Shown: in pieces, positions 8,337-17,233 of the stretch
How positions within the stretch are numbered: position 1 is the first letter of the stretch
How the letters are laid out: each line of letters starts with the position of its first letter
Origin: Halieaceae bacterium UBA5044
GTDB taxonomy: Bacteria > Pseudomonadota > Gammaproteobacteria > Pseudomonadales > Halieaceae
NCBI GenBank assembly: GCA_002416125.1
Contig: DIBU01000023.1
Span: 99,301-163,300, forward strand
Reading direction: 5' to 3'
DNA length: 64,000 nt
Notes under the pieces: generated by a model
Told to the model about the DNA's origin: nothing
The model's input: only the letters and a program-made list of their open reading frames with translations
Database searches by the model: none
Position numbers and translations under genes: made by a program

Positions 8337-10120
8337 ATTCGGTTTCTCCCCAGATCCCTCAGCAGGAAGCGCGCCGGCGCCAGTGCGCGCAGCGTTTCCG
8401 GCTCCACCGGCAGTGACTCACCGCACAACTGGCTGGCCAGCAGTTCTGCGGCCAGCGGCGTCGAGGTGAGTCCGCGAGAGCCGTGGCCGGTGTTCAGGTA
8501 TAGCCCCTCGTGGTAGACCCCCTGTGCGGCAACAGGCTGCCTCGCGTTGTCTCGCAGGGCTGCGAAGCGTTGGATGAACGTCTCTCGCTCCGGCACCGGG
8601 CCCACCAGTGGCAGGTAGTCCGGACTGGCACAACGCCACTCCGTGCGACCCGCCAGTGGCGTATCCTCCAGCGCATCGAGAGCCTTTGCAAGTGTGGGAA
8701 GGGCAGCCGTGAGCTGTGCCAGGTTGTAAGCCTGGTCCTCGGGGCGCAGCGCCGGGTCACAGTCGCCGGGCCCGAAGGTGGCGCCAATGCAGTGTTCCCC
8801 GGCGCGCGCGGGTGCAATGTACCCGCGATGGCAGAGTGCAGCGCGCAGCGGAGCCAGGGCATTCAGACCGGGTAGTTGCGTGGTCTGGCCCCGTATGGCG
8901 CGCAGTGGCAGCCACGCCAGGCCGGTGAAGGTGTTGCAGGCCGTGCCGGCCGCGATCACCGCCGCAGGTGCCTCCGCGATCACCTGTCCGTCGCCATTTA
9001 CCGCCTGCCAATGCTGACCGCTGCGCATCAGTCGCAGAGGGCCGCAGCCGGCCTGCAGTGTTACGTTGTCCTGCCGCAGTAGCGCAGCGCAGACGGCGGG
9101 AGGCGACAGCCAGCCCGATTGCGGGTACCAGTACCCTGCGCTGTGCTGCTCGAGGCCGATGAGCCGAGAGGCCTGCGCTGCGTCCACCACCTGTGCGAGC
9201 TCGGGGACCGTCGTGAGCAGCAGGCGCATGCGATCCAGTTCACGCCTGTCCTGGACCTGGTGAAAACTGCCGCAGAGGGCGCCGTCGAGACCCTCTCGCA
9301 GTCGTCCTGCGGCGAAATCGTCGCGGTATTGGCGCACCGCGAAGTCGAAGCTGGCGAGCGCGAAGTCGGTGAGCGCAGAGTGACGGTGCGAAAGCCGTGT
9401 GTACAACACACCCTGGGCGTTGCCAGAAGCCCGCTGTGCGGGTTCACCGCTCTCCAGAACAGTGACAGTCACGCCGCGCCGTGCCAGTGCAGCGGCGGTA
9501 TGACAGCCGGCCAGTCCGGCACCGAGTACCAGCACGGATGCCGGAGGTGCGCTGCTGTGCCAGGGCTGATCCCAGCGTGGCGGCAAGCGGGCGGGAGCAG
9601 TGAGGGTGCCGCGGCCTCCGTCAGCAATCCAGTGGTCAACGAGGGACACCGCGGCCTGCCGCAGATCTGCCAGGACATCCTCTGCCGGGCCCCACCAGAG
9701 GTCGAGGATAACCTTGCCGGCATCGAATACGGCCCGGTGAACACCCGGTAACGGCTGCGGATACTGGGCGCAGAGAGCGGCCACAAGCGGTGCCAGTTCC
9801 GTATCGTGAGCGGCCATGGCTGACAGCTCCGCGCGCTGCGGTGGATTGGCCTCGATGGCGATGTAGTGCAGTCGCCGGGCGCCCTCATCCGGATTGCGGC
9901 GCTGCCGCCACAGGTCCCAGGTGAGCAGAAAGTTGCGACCGCAGCCAAACCCGATCTCGGCGATGGTGAATACGGTCCTGTTGTGTCGTGTCCAGTGTTC
10001 GGACAGACGGTTGTCTGCAAGGAAGGTACGCCGGTATTCTGCCAGGCCCTGTGCGTCACAGCGCTCGCGCCGGCCGGGGGGCGCAGACAGCGCGGCCCAA
10101 TGCTGATTGTCACGTCGCAT
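8333..10120 (-). CDS. mnmC: MnmC, bifunctional tRNA mnm5s2U biosynthesis protein, with shortened methyltransferase domain
   Basis: MnmC finishes the mnm5s2U modification of wobble uridine: a C-terminal FAD oxidase removes the carboxymethyl group and an N-terminal methyltransferase adds a methyl. Seen here: the SAM-binding motif IAEIGFGCGRNF (about 53-64), then the oxidase from VLVLGAGLAG (about 197-205) through substrate-site blocks such as YPQSGWLSP and GHGSRGLTSTPLAAELLA. The protein is 595 residues against about 660-670 in E. coli. The missing part lies just after VDHWIADGG (about 161-169), where the family has the DGFxPxKNP segment and the last strands of the methyltransferase fold; instead it jumps to the interdomain linker. 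The reading frame stays open. The ATG at 10120 was chosen because a longer reading to 10315 only runs through the neighbouring gene. Confidence 0.9.
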   Translation of the reverse strand: MRRDNQHWAALSAPPGRRERCDAQGLAEYRRTFLADNRLSEHWTRHNRTVFTIAEIGFGCGRNFLLTWDLWRQRRNPDEGARRLHYIAIEANPPQRAELSAMAAHDTELAPLVAALCAQYPQPLPGVHRAVFDAGKVILDLWWGPAEDVLADLRQAAVSLVDHWIADGGRGTLTAPARLPPRWDQPWHSSAPPASVLVLGAGLAGCHTAAALARRGVTVTVLESGEPAQRASGNAQGVLYTRLSHRHSALTDFALASFDFAVRQYRDDFAAGRLREGLDGALCGSFHQVQDRRELDRMRLLLTTVPELAQVVDAAQASRLIGLEQHSAGYWYPQSGWLSPPAVCAALLRQDNVTLQAGCGPLRLMRSGQHWQAVNGDGQVIAEAPAAVIAAGTACNTFTGLAWLPLRAIRGQTTQLPGLNALAPLRAALCHRGYIAPARAGEHCIGATFGPGDCDPALRPEDQAYNLAQLTAALPTLAKALDALEDTPLAGRTEWRCASPDYLPLVGPVPERETFIQRFAALRDNARQPVAAQGVYHEGLYLNTGHGSRGLTSTPLAAELLASQLCGESLPVEPETLRALAPARFLLRDLGRNRI

Positions 10121-10161
10121 GGACAGGCCGGGAGCAGTGCAGTCTGGGCACGGCGGGAAAG

Positions 10162-10920
10162 CTACCCGGAGACCGTGTAGCCGCCGTCTATGGGCAGTGT
10201 CTGGCCGGTGATCCAGCTCGCCTGGGCGCTGGTCAGGAACAGTACGGCGCCAGCGACGTCGTCGGGCTGGCCAAGGCGACCCAATGGCGTGCGGGCGAGT
10301 GTGGGTGCGGACCACTCCGGGTTAGCCACCGTAGCCGCGGTCATGCGGCTGGCACACAGGCCAACAGCGACCGCATTGCTGCGTATACCCAGTCGGCCCC
10401 ATTCCACGGCCATGCTGCGGATGAGCCCGAGCAGGCCGGTTTTGCCGGCCCCGTAACCCGGTACGATGCCGATGCCGAAGTAGGAACTCATGGAACCGAT
10501 CCCCACGATGGAGGCCCCTCCGTGCAGCGTGCTGCGCGCCAGGGCATCACGGCAGCGCCGGGCCAGCCGGAAGCCTGAGGTGAGGTGGATGGTAACCGCC
10601 CTGTCGAAGGTGTCCGGGTCCCATTCATCGAGCCCGAGGCTGGGTAGTGCGATGCCGGCGTTGTTGACCAGGATGTCCAGCTCGCCCTGTGCCGATGCCA
10701 CGGCATCAACCTGTGCAGGGTCCTCTACATCCAGCGTCAGGTAGCGGTAACCGGAGAGGTCGTGGTCATAGTCCGCAGCGCTGTTGCGGGTGCCGGTAAC
10801 AGTGACAGTAGCGCCCGCCGCGCGGTAGGCCGCTGCGATGCCCGCACCAATGCCGCTGGTTCCTCCGGTGACCAGCACCCGGGCGCCCTGGTAATCGTAC
10901 TGCACACGGTTATTGCCCAT
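10162..10920 (-). CDS. Short-chain dehydrogenase/reductase (SDR) family oxidoreductase
   Basis: A classical SDR of 252 residues with Rossmann motif TGGTSGIG near the N-terminus, NNAG, and the catalytic S-Y-K set (GSMSS..Y-GAGK). The C-terminus WITGQTLPIDGGYTVSG is typical of the 3-oxoacyl-ACP-reductase-like group. It probably reduces a ketone or oxidises an alcohol with NAD(P)H, but the substrate is open. The ATG at 10920 is preceded by GAGAGG; an upstream ATG at 10959 has no ribosome site. It precedes mnmC on the same strand with a 41-nt gap. Confidence 0.88.
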   Translation of the reverse strand: MGNNRVQYDYQGARVLVTGGTSGIGAGIAAAYRAAGATVTVTGTRNSAADYDHDLSGYRYLTLDVEDPAQVDAVASAQGELDILVNNAGIALPSLGLDEWDPDTFDRAVTIHLTSGFRLARRCRDALARSTLHGGASIVGIGSMSSYFGIGIVPGYGAGKTGLLGLIRSMAVEWGRLGIRSNAVAVGLCASRMTAATVANPEWSAPTLARTPLGRLGQPDDVAGAVLFLTSAQASWITGQTLPIDGGYTVSG

Positions 10921-11084
10921 TCCCGGCCTCTCGTTCGTTGCGTGATCCTGGCGCTGCAAGCGTACCAGACTGGCGACCGTCGGGAACCCATGACGCGGTG
11001 GAAATCACCGCCCGGAGAGGGCAGGTGGCTGGCGTTTGCGGCAGCCAGGCAGTAGACTTGCGCGCTGGCGCGAGAGGGTAGGTC

Positions 11085-11585
11085 ATGGCTCAGAATCCAA
11101 CAAAATCGATCCCGCGGGATCAGTTCCTGACGATTGCAGTCAACCTGCTGTACAAGGCATTTCTGGAGAACCGCCGCACCGAGGCGAAAAACGTATTTCG
11201 CGATCTGGCGACGGGGCGGGCCGTGCACCTGACGAACGTGGTGATGGAGGACAAGACACAGGTACGCTTTGATGTTGCGCTGGACCACAGCGAGTATCGC
11301 GGCAAGCTGAATTTCGGTGCTTTTCGCTCCAGCCTGGCCATGCTGGTGGCCCAGTTGAGCGATGCGCTGCGCGCGGGCAAGGACATCAAGGTGTTCTCCG
11401 AGCAGAACAATCCTGACAATGTCGTGTTCGGGCTCAGTGCGGCCACCGAAGAAGAAGGCGAGGTCAACGTGATGGTGCTCGGGGCTGACTCCAACGCAGC
11501 ACGCGGCTCCATCGAGCTGCGCCTGCAATACCTTGATCCAGCGCAGTTTGCCCAGGCATCGCCGGCCAACGCCAGCGGCGCCTGA
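11085..11585 (+). CDS. Conserved-looking protein of unknown function
   Basis: A 166-residue soluble protein with no signal peptide or membrane segment. The ATG follows GAGAGGGTAGGTC. The first 60 residues look helical (TIAVNLLYKAFLENRRTEAKNVF). The middle looks like beta strands (VRFDVALDHSEYRGKLNFGAFRSSL), and the tail is alanine/serine-rich. I do not recognise the family. It lies between a divergent SDR gene and a convergent MaoC gene, so context gives no function. Codon usage and a plausible ribosome site support a real gene. Confidence 0.7.
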   Translation: MAQNPTKSIPRDQFLTIAVNLLYKAFLENRRTEAKNVFRDLATGRAVHLTNVVMEDKTQVRFDVALDHSEYRGKLNFGAFRSSLAMLVAQLSDALRAGKDIKVFSEQNNPDNVVFGLSAATEEEGEVNVMVLGADSNAARGSIELRLQYLDPAQFAQASPANASGA

Positions 11586-11588
11586 GGC

Positions 11589-12059
11589 TCACTCAGCCGG
11601 AATGGCATCGTGTTCGACGGTCACGCTTTGCCGTTCGACCGGTGCGATGACCTCGGCAGTCCCCGTCACCACCTTGCGGCCCTCTTGGTTCACCACCGTG
11701 CAGTCCAGCGTCACGCGGCGCCGACGCGGCTCCAGTGCACTCACTGTCAGCTCGACGGTCAGCGTGTCACCGACATGCACCGGCTGGCGAAAGCTCAGCG
11801 ACTGCCCCAGATAGATTGTACCGGGCCCCGGCAACTGCATGGCGAGGGCCGCTGAAATGAGCCCGCCGCTGAACATGCCGTGTGCGATGCAGCCGCCAAA
11901 GGGGGTGGTGGCGGCATAATCCGGATCCAGGTGCAGGGGATTGTAGTCACCGGATGCGGCGGCAAAGCGGCGCAGATCCTGCAGGGTGACGGTGTGGCTG
12001 CGCTGTGCCTGTTGCCCGAGGCTCAGCTCATCGAAAGTGTGGTTGTGTATCTGCGGCAT
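11589..12059 (-). CDS. MaoC-family (R)-specific enoyl-CoA hydratase-like protein
   Basis: A 156-residue hot-dog-fold protein. The hydratase-2 motif is present: D-YNPLH-D followed by FGGCIAHGM, with the catalytic Asp and His both seen. Such enzymes (PhaJ-like) hydrate trans-2-enoyl-CoA to (R)-3-hydroxyacyl-CoA and can link beta-oxidation to polyhydroxyalkanoate synthesis. The start at 12059 has AGGA 7 nt upstream; ATGs further up (12092, 12173) lack a good site and run toward the hrpA start region. No pha genes are in the window, so PHA supply is only a possibility. Confidence 0.85.
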   Translation of the reverse strand: MPQIHNHTFDELSLGQQAQRSHTVTLQDLRRFAAASGDYNPLHLDPDYAATTPFGGCIAHGMFSGGLISAALAMQLPGPGTIYLGQSLSFRQPVHVGDTLTVELTVSALEPRRRRVTLDCTVVNQEGRKVVTGTAEVIAPVERQSVTVEHDAIPAE

Positions 12060-12147
12060 GCCGGCATCCTGCGGGATTGTTGAGCGTGCCATGATACCGT
12101 AGTGTAGCCGCCCCGACACAATCGCAGGCAGCGAGCAGGAGAGTGTT

Positions 12148-15100
12148 ATGCCGGATGCGGCCGACCGCATCATTCCGCCGATTTCCTACCCACCGGACCT
12201 GCCGGTCGTGGCGGCTCGGGAGCAGATCGCGAGAGCCATCAGCAACCATCCGGTGGTGATCATCGCCGGCGAAACCGGCTCCGGCAAGACGACCCAGATC
12301 CCCAAAATCTGTCTGGAGCTGGGCCGGGGGCGCGTCGCCCGGATTGGCCATACGCAGCCGCGCCGGCTCGCGGCGCGCACTGTTGCCCAACGTATCTCTG
12401 ATGAACTGGCTGTACCGCTGGGCGCCACTGTCGGTTATCAGGTGCGCTTCACCGACCAGGTCTCCGAGGCATCGGCGATCAAGCTGATGACCGATGGCAT
12501 TCTGCTCGCGGAAATTCGTCACGACCGACTGCTGCGGCAGTACGACACCCTGATTATCGACGAGGCGCATGAGCGCAGCCTGAATATCGACTTCCTGCTC
12601 GGCTATCTCAAGCAGCTCTTGCCGCGCCGGCCGGACCTGAAGTTGGTCATTACCTCCGCCACGATCGATGTCGAGACCTTTTCACGACACTTCGACGATG
12701 CTCCGGTGATCGAGGTTTCCGGTCGCGGTTATCCGGTGGAAACCGTCTACCTGGACCCGGCAGAGGACCGGGACCTGGGTCTGCAGGAGCAAGTGGCGGC
12801 ACTGGTGGCCGACATTGAGCGCGGGCAATTCGGAGAGCGCGGCGATGTGCTGGTATTTCTTCCCGGGGAGCGCGAGATCCGCGAACTGGCGCGCGCCCTC
12901 AGGGAGTTGGAGCGTATTGAGGTGCTGCCGTTGTACGCGCGCCTCTCGAACGCGGAACAGAGCCGCGTATTCGATCTCTCGCGACGCCGCATGATGCGCG
13001 TTGTACTGGCCACTAACGTCGCTGAAACCTCTCTGACGGTGCCCGGTATACGCTACGTTATCGACCCCGGTGACGCGCGCATCAGTCGCTACAGCTTTCG
13101 TACCAAGGTGCAGCGATTGCCCATAGAACCGGTATCCCAGGCCAGCGCCAACCAGCGGCAGGGGCGCTGCGGACGCGTTGCCGCTGGCGTATGCATACGC
13201 CTCTACAGCGAGGCGGATTTTCTTTCCAGGCCGGAGTTCACCGATCCCGAGATTCTGCGCACTAATCTTGCGGCGGTCATTCTGCAAATGCTGCAGCTGG
13301 GTCTCGGCGAGGTTCAGCGCTTCCCCTTTATCAACCCTCCCGACCCACGCATGGTGCGTGACGGCTATAGGTTGCTGCAGGAGTTGGGTGCCGTTAACGG
13401 CCGGGGCAAGCTGACGGCGCTGGGACGGCAGCTGGCGAAACTGCCGATTGACCCGCGGCTGGGTCGCATGGTGCTGGCCGCCCAGGCACTGTCCTGCCTG
13501 GAGGAGGTGCTGGTGATTGCCGCAGCATTGGCTATCCAGGATCCGCGTGAACGCCCTGCGGACAAGCAGTCCCAGGCCGATCAGATGCACGCGCGTTTTC
13601 GCCATGAACGCTCCGACTTCATGGCCTGGCTGGCCCTCTGGCGATACTACGAAGAACAGCGGCAAGCCCTGACCCAGAGTCAGCTGCGCAAGCTCTGCCA
13701 GCGGGAGTACCTCTCTTTCCTGCGGATGCGTGAGTGGCGTGATATGCACGCCCAGTTGCGAATCGCCTGCCGGCAGCTGGGGCTGCGGCTGGGTGGCGAA
13801 GTGTCAGACGCTGCGGGGGAGACCTTCGAGCCGATCCACCGCGCGCTGCTGGCGGGTTTACTGTCCAACATTGCCCAGCATCAGGAGAACCGCGATTACC
13901 TGGGTAGCCGCAATCGGAAATTGCAGATATTTCCGGGTTCAAGCCTGGGGCGGCAACGCCCGAAATGGGTTGTTGCCGCAGAGGTTGTGGAGACCTCGCG
14001 GGTGTTTGCCCGCACGGTGGCGGCGATCGATCCCGCCTGGGTGTTGTCGACAAATCCGGAGCTGCTGAAACACCACTACTACGAACCTCGCTGGGAGGCG
14101 CGGCAGGGGCGCGCCATGGCCTGGGAGCGGATTACGCTCTACGGCCTTACCGTGGCGGACAGGCGCCCCGTGCACTATGGACCGATCAACCCCGCAGAAG
14201 CACGTGAACTGCTGATACGGGAAGGCCTGATCGCAGGTCGTTTTCCCCGACATCCCGGGTTCCTCAAGCACAACCTGCGCGTCGCGCGCGACCTCGAAGA
14301 CCTCGAGGCCAAGGTGCGGCGGCGCGACCTGCTCGCGGATGAGCAGGTGCTGTTTGCTTTCTATGACGAGCGTCTGCCGTCGGATATCACAACTGCCGAG
14401 CGTTTGCGAGCCTGGTTGGCGGCGGAACCCGACGCTGATCGCCTGCTGCGCATCTCCCGGGAACAGTTGCTGGCGCGCGATCCCGGTGCCGCTCTGGGTC
14501 AGCAGTTTCCGGACCGGCTGGTCTGGGGCGACCTCGAGCTGCGCCTCAGCTACCGCTTTGAGCCCGGACAGGAAGCGGATGGTGTCTCGGTGACCTTGCC
14601 CGTCGGCTTGCTGAATCGTGTGCCGCGGTTTCGGTTCGACTGGCTGGTACCCGGCCTGTTGCGGGACAAATGTATTGCCCTGGTGAAGGCCTTGCCCAAG
14701 GACAAGCGCAAGCAGCTGGTGCCTGTGCCGGACAGAGTGGATCAGGCGCTGGCAGAGCTGGAGCCGAATGATGAGTCCCTGGGCGCCGCGCTGGCGAGAG
14801 CGCTGGGCCGGATCGCGGGTGTCAAACTGCGCGCCGAGGATTTCAATCCGGACGCGCTGGATCCGTTCTACCGCATGAATGTTCGGGTGGTAGACGCCGA
14901 TGGACGACTGCTGCAGCAGGGTCGCGATCTCGGCGCACTGGTGGCGATGTTTCGCGACGATGTACGAGAGACGATCGTGGCGGCGCCGGAAAACAGCCCG
15001 GCCCAGGAGGGACTCACTGCCTGGCCAGACAGTGCCCTGCCAGAGCAATGGCGTTTCCGGCAGGCGGGCACCGAGATCGTTTCCTGGCCCGCGCTGGTCG

Positions 15101-15909
15101 ACAGGGGGGACAGCGTCGCGGTAGCGCTGTGCGACTACCCGGGCGAGGCGCACGGGCAACACCGTCTCGGCGTGGTGCGACTACTGCGCCTGCAGCATCG
15201 TCAGCAGGTCAAGTTTTTGCGCAAGCAACTGCTGCAGGGCAACGAAACGAGCCTGCTGCTGGCTGCGGCGGGCCAGCGTCGCGAAGACCTGGTGGAGGAC
15301 ATGATCGATGCCGCCTGGGTGGACGCAGCAGGGCTCGATGACAGCTTGCCCCGGGACAGTGCGTCGTTCGCCCTGTGCGCCGGGCGCAGTGGCCAGGTTG
15401 TGGAGCGCGCCAACCACCTCGAGGCCACACTCATCAACGCGCTGCGTCCGCTGGCAGAGGCGCGGACCACGCTGGCGCGCTACAGCGGGCCTGACTGGGT
15501 CGCCGCACTGGCCGATATCGAGGCCCAGCTTGCAGCCCTGTGGCAGGTGGGATTTCAGCGCGACACGCCAGCCGAGTGGCTGGCACAGTACCCGCGCTAT
15601 ATGAAGGCCTTGCAGCAACGCGCCGAGAACCTGAAGGGCCAGCTGGCGCGGGATGACAGTCACCGGGAGCGCTTGCAAAAATTTGCACAGCCGCTGCAGG
15701 AGGCCCTGCAGGCCTCTCCACGGCTGCTTGCGCTGTGTCCGGCAGCGGCCACCTACCGCTGGATGCTGGAGGAGTTTCGCGTTTCCCTGTTCGCCCAGCG
15801 CCTGGGCACTCGCACCCCCGTCTCCGACAAGCGGCTTCAGCAGCAATGGCAGGCGGTGGTTGAATGGCTGGCGAGGCACCCTGACGATGCGGCGCCGACA
15901 GCCCGATAA
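12148..15909 (+). CDS. hrpA: ATP-dependent RNA helicase HrpA
   Basis: A 1253-residue DEAH-box helicase, close to the roughly 1300 residues of E. coli HrpA. Motif I is GETGSGKTTQ (41-50), motif II DEAH (138-141), motif III TSATID, motif V TNVAETSLTVPGIRYVID and motif VI QRQGRCGR. These are followed by the winged-helix/ratchet and OB regions and the long C-terminal domain particular to bacterial HrpA. The family acts on mRNA processing and rescue of stalled ribosomes. The ATG follows CAGGAGAGTGTT. The gene stands alone and is intact. Confidence 0.96.
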   Translation: MPDAADRIIPPISYPPDLPVVAAREQIARAISNHPVVIIAGETGSGKTTQIPKICLELGRGRVARIGHTQPRRLAARTVAQRISDELAVPLGATVGYQVRFTDQVSEASAIKLMTDGILLAEIRHDRLLRQYDTLIIDEAHERSLNIDFLLGYLKQLLPRRPDLKLVITSATIDVETFSRHFDDAPVIEVSGRGYPVETVYLDPAEDRDLGLQEQVAALVADIERGQFGERGDVLVFLPGEREIRELARALRELERIEVLPLYARLSNAEQSRVFDLSRRRMMRVVLATNVAETSLTVPGIRYVIDPGDARISRYSFRTKVQRLPIEPVSQASANQRQGRCGRVAAGVCIRLYSEADFLSRPEFTDPEILRTNLAAVILQMLQLGLGEVQRFPFINPPDPRMVRDGYRLLQELGAVNGRGKLTALGRQLAKLPIDPRLGRMVLAAQALSCLEEVLVIAAALAIQDPRERPADKQSQADQMHARFRHERSDFMAWLALWRYYEEQRQALTQSQLRKLCQREYLSFLRMREWRDMHAQLRIACRQLGLRLGGEVSDAAGETFEPIHRALLAGLLSNIAQHQENRDYLGSRNRKLQIFPGSSLGRQRPKWVVAAEVVETSRVFARTVAAIDPAWVLSTNPELLKHHYYEPRWEARQGRAMAWERITLYGLTVADRRPVHYGPINPAEARELLIREGLIAGRFPRHPGFLKHNLRVARDLEDLEAKVRRRDLLADEQVLFAFYDERLPSDITTAERLRAWLAAEPDADRLLRISREQLLARDPGAALGQQFPDRLVWGDLELRLSYRFEPGQEADGVSVTLPVGLLNRVPRFRFDWLVPGLLRDKCIALVKALPKDKRKQLVPVPDRVDQALAELEPNDESLGAALARALGRIAGVKLRAEDFNPDALDPFYRMNVRVVDADGRLLQQGRDLGALVAMFRDDVRETIVAAPENSPAQEGLTAWPDSALPEQWRFRQAGTEIVSWPALVDRGDSVAVALCDYPGEAHGQHRLGVVRLLRLQHRQQVKFLRKQLLQGNETSLLLAAAGQRREDLVEDMIDAAWVDAAGLDDSLPRDSASFALCAGRSGQVVERANHLEATLINALRPLAEARTTLARYSGPDWVAALADIEAQLAALWQVGFQRDTPAEWLAQYPRYMKALQQRAENLKGQLARDDSHRERLQKFAQPLQEALQASPRLLALCPAAATYRWMLEEFRVSLFAQRLGTRTPVSDKRLQQQWQAVVEWLARHPDDAAPTAR

Positions 15910-16037
15910 GCCCGTGTGGCGCAGGGAAAAAAATCGGTGAAACTTACCGGACAATATCGGGTCACACACTGAGACATGCTAATCACGCTGTCTGCGGTAG
16001 ACTGTTCGGACCTTATGACAACAAAAGGACAACCATC

Positions 16038-16379
16038 ATGAAAGACTCCAGAAAACCCCTCGCGCTGGCACTGGGTGCTGCATTCCTGGCCAGTTCGGTC
16101 GTACCGGTGGCTTCGGCGGGGGCAAATCCCTTTGCGGCGCAGGAACTTGGCTCCGGCTACAACCTTGCCAACTTCAACTCCCACGGTGACGGCGATCACG
16201 AGGGCAAGTGCGGCGAGGGCAAGTGTGGTGAAAAGGATGCCTCTGAAGGCAAGTGCGGCGAGGGCAAGTGCGGTGAAAAGGATGCCGCCGAAGGCAAGTG
16301 CGGTGAAGGCAAGTGCGGCGAGAAAGACGCCAAGAAAGATGCCGAGGGTAAATGCGGCGAAGGTAAGTGTGGCGGCTGA
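16038..16379 (+). CDS. hvfA: Copper-binding RiPP precursor with eight EGKCG motifs (HvfA/bufferin-like)
   Basis: A 113-residue precursor. A Sec-type signal peptide (about 1-27, ending PVASAG-AN) is followed by a short conserved-looking stretch (NPFAAQELGSGYNLA) and then a repetitive tail. The tail has EGKCG at residues 55, 60, 70, 75, 85, 90, 103 and 108, arranged as four EGKCGEGKCG pairs split by acidic/lysine spacers (EKDAS, EKDAA, EKDAKKDA). All eight cysteines (58, 63, 73, 78, 88, 93, 106, 111) lie in these motifs and there are none elsewhere. In HvfA of Haemophilus and related bufferins such cysteines become copper-binding thiooxazoles, installed by the MNIO and partner encoded next. The ribosome site is AAAAGGAC. 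Its TGA shares a base with the ATG of the next gene. Export and copper buffering are inferred from the family. Confidence 0.9.
   Translation: MKDSRKPLALALGAAFLASSVVPVASAGANPFAAQELGSGYNLANFNSHGDGDHEGKCGEGKCGEKDASEGKCGEGKCGEKDAAEGKCGEGKCGEKDAKKDAEGKCGEGKCGG
16200..16376 (+). repeat. In-gene tandem repeat, 45-nt unit coding EGKCGEGKCGEKDAx
   Basis: Four near-identical copies begin at 16200, 16245, 16290 and 16344. The last is set off by a 9-nt insertion coding extra Lys/Asp and is cut short after the second EGKCG. Copies differ mostly at synonymous third positions (tgc/tgt, ggc/ggt). This suggests duplication of a two-motif unit followed by purifying selection, with spacers free to vary. Confidence 0.95.
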
Positions 16380-17233
16380 TGCCCGCGCACTCTGACAGGC
16401 TCGCCGGTGCGGGCCTGGGTTTGCGGCGGGCCCTTCTGGGCCCGTTGCTTTCTGGGGAGATCCCCGAGGTCGATTTTTTTGAAGTGGCCCCGGAGAACTG
16501 GATCGGGGTAGGTGGTCGTCTGGGCCGGCAGTTTCGCGAACTGGTAGCGCAGCGGCCGCTGGTCCTGCATGGCCTGTCCCTGGATATCGGCGGTACTGAT
16601 GAGCTGGATACCGCGCTGGTTCGCGCGGTGCGCGGCCTGATGGATGACACCGGCGCCAGTCTCTACACCGAGCACCTCAGCTACTGCGCCGCGGACGGCC
16701 ACCTCTACGACCTGCTGCCGCTGCCCTTCACGGCGGAGGCGGTTACGCATGTGGTTGAACGTGTGCAGCGCGTGCAGGACATTATCGGTGCACCGATTGC
16801 ACTGGAAAATGCTTCGTATTACGCGCAGCCCCATGCCGAGATGACGGAGCTGGAGTTTATTACCGAGGTCGTGCGGCGCTCGGGTTGTGATCTTCTTCTG
16901 GACGTGAACAACGTTTATGTCAACAGCATCAACCACGGTTATACGGCGTCGGCTTTCCTGCAGGCCCTGCCGCTGGACAGGGTGCGCTATATACACGTGG
17001 CCGGTCACTACGATGAGGCACCTGACCTGAAGGTGGATACCCACGGCACTTCGGTGATTGAGCCGGTCTGGTCACTGCTGGCAGAGGCCTACCGGTTGCT
17101 GGGCCCCGTGCCCACGCTTCTGGAACGCGACTTCAACCTGCCACCGCTGGTCGAGTTACTGCGCGAGGTGGGGCAGATTCGCCGCCTGCAGGCGGCCGAC
17201 AGCGTCGGATTGCAGGGCTGTGCCCATGGCTGA
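16379..17233 (+). CDS. hvfB: DUF692 multinuclear non-haem iron oxidase (MNIO), MbnB/HvfB/BufB-type
   Basis: A 284-residue TIM-barrel oxidase. MNIOs use a two- or three-iron centre and O2 to rearrange peptide cysteines to thiooxazoles or oxazolone-thioamides. Conserved metal-site blocks seen: H64 (LVLHGLSL), H99 (YTEHLSY), E143 (ALENASYY), D175 (LLDVNNVYVN), H206/H210 (IHVAGH), D220 and H222 (VDTHG), and E249 (LERDFN). The ATG at 16379 overlaps the precursor stop as TGATG; a start at 16367 would lie inside the precursor gene. Its own end overlaps the third gene by 8 nt. The arrangement strongly implies co-production of precursor, oxidase and partner. Confidence 0.92.
   Translation: MPAHSDRLAGAGLGLRRALLGPLLSGEIPEVDFFEVAPENWIGVGGRLGRQFRELVAQRPLVLHGLSLDIGGTDELDTALVRAVRGLMDDTGASLYTEHLSYCAADGHLYDLLPLPFTAEAVTHVVERVQRVQDIIGAPIALENASYYAQPHAEMTELEFITEVVRRSGCDLLLDVNNVYVNSINHGYTASAFLQALPLDRVRYIHVAGHYDEAPDLKVDTHGTSVIEPVWSLLAEAYRLLGPVPTLLERDFNLPPLVELLREVGQIRRLQAADSVGLQGCAHG

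Noticed and set aside
10121..10315. 65-residue N-terminal extension of MnmC
   Set aside because: It is only another frame of the SDR gene; the ATG at 10120 gives the family start.
16200..16376. CRISPR-like or satellite repeat
   Set aside because: The regular repeat is coding, keeps the reading frame, and encodes EGKCG motifs.
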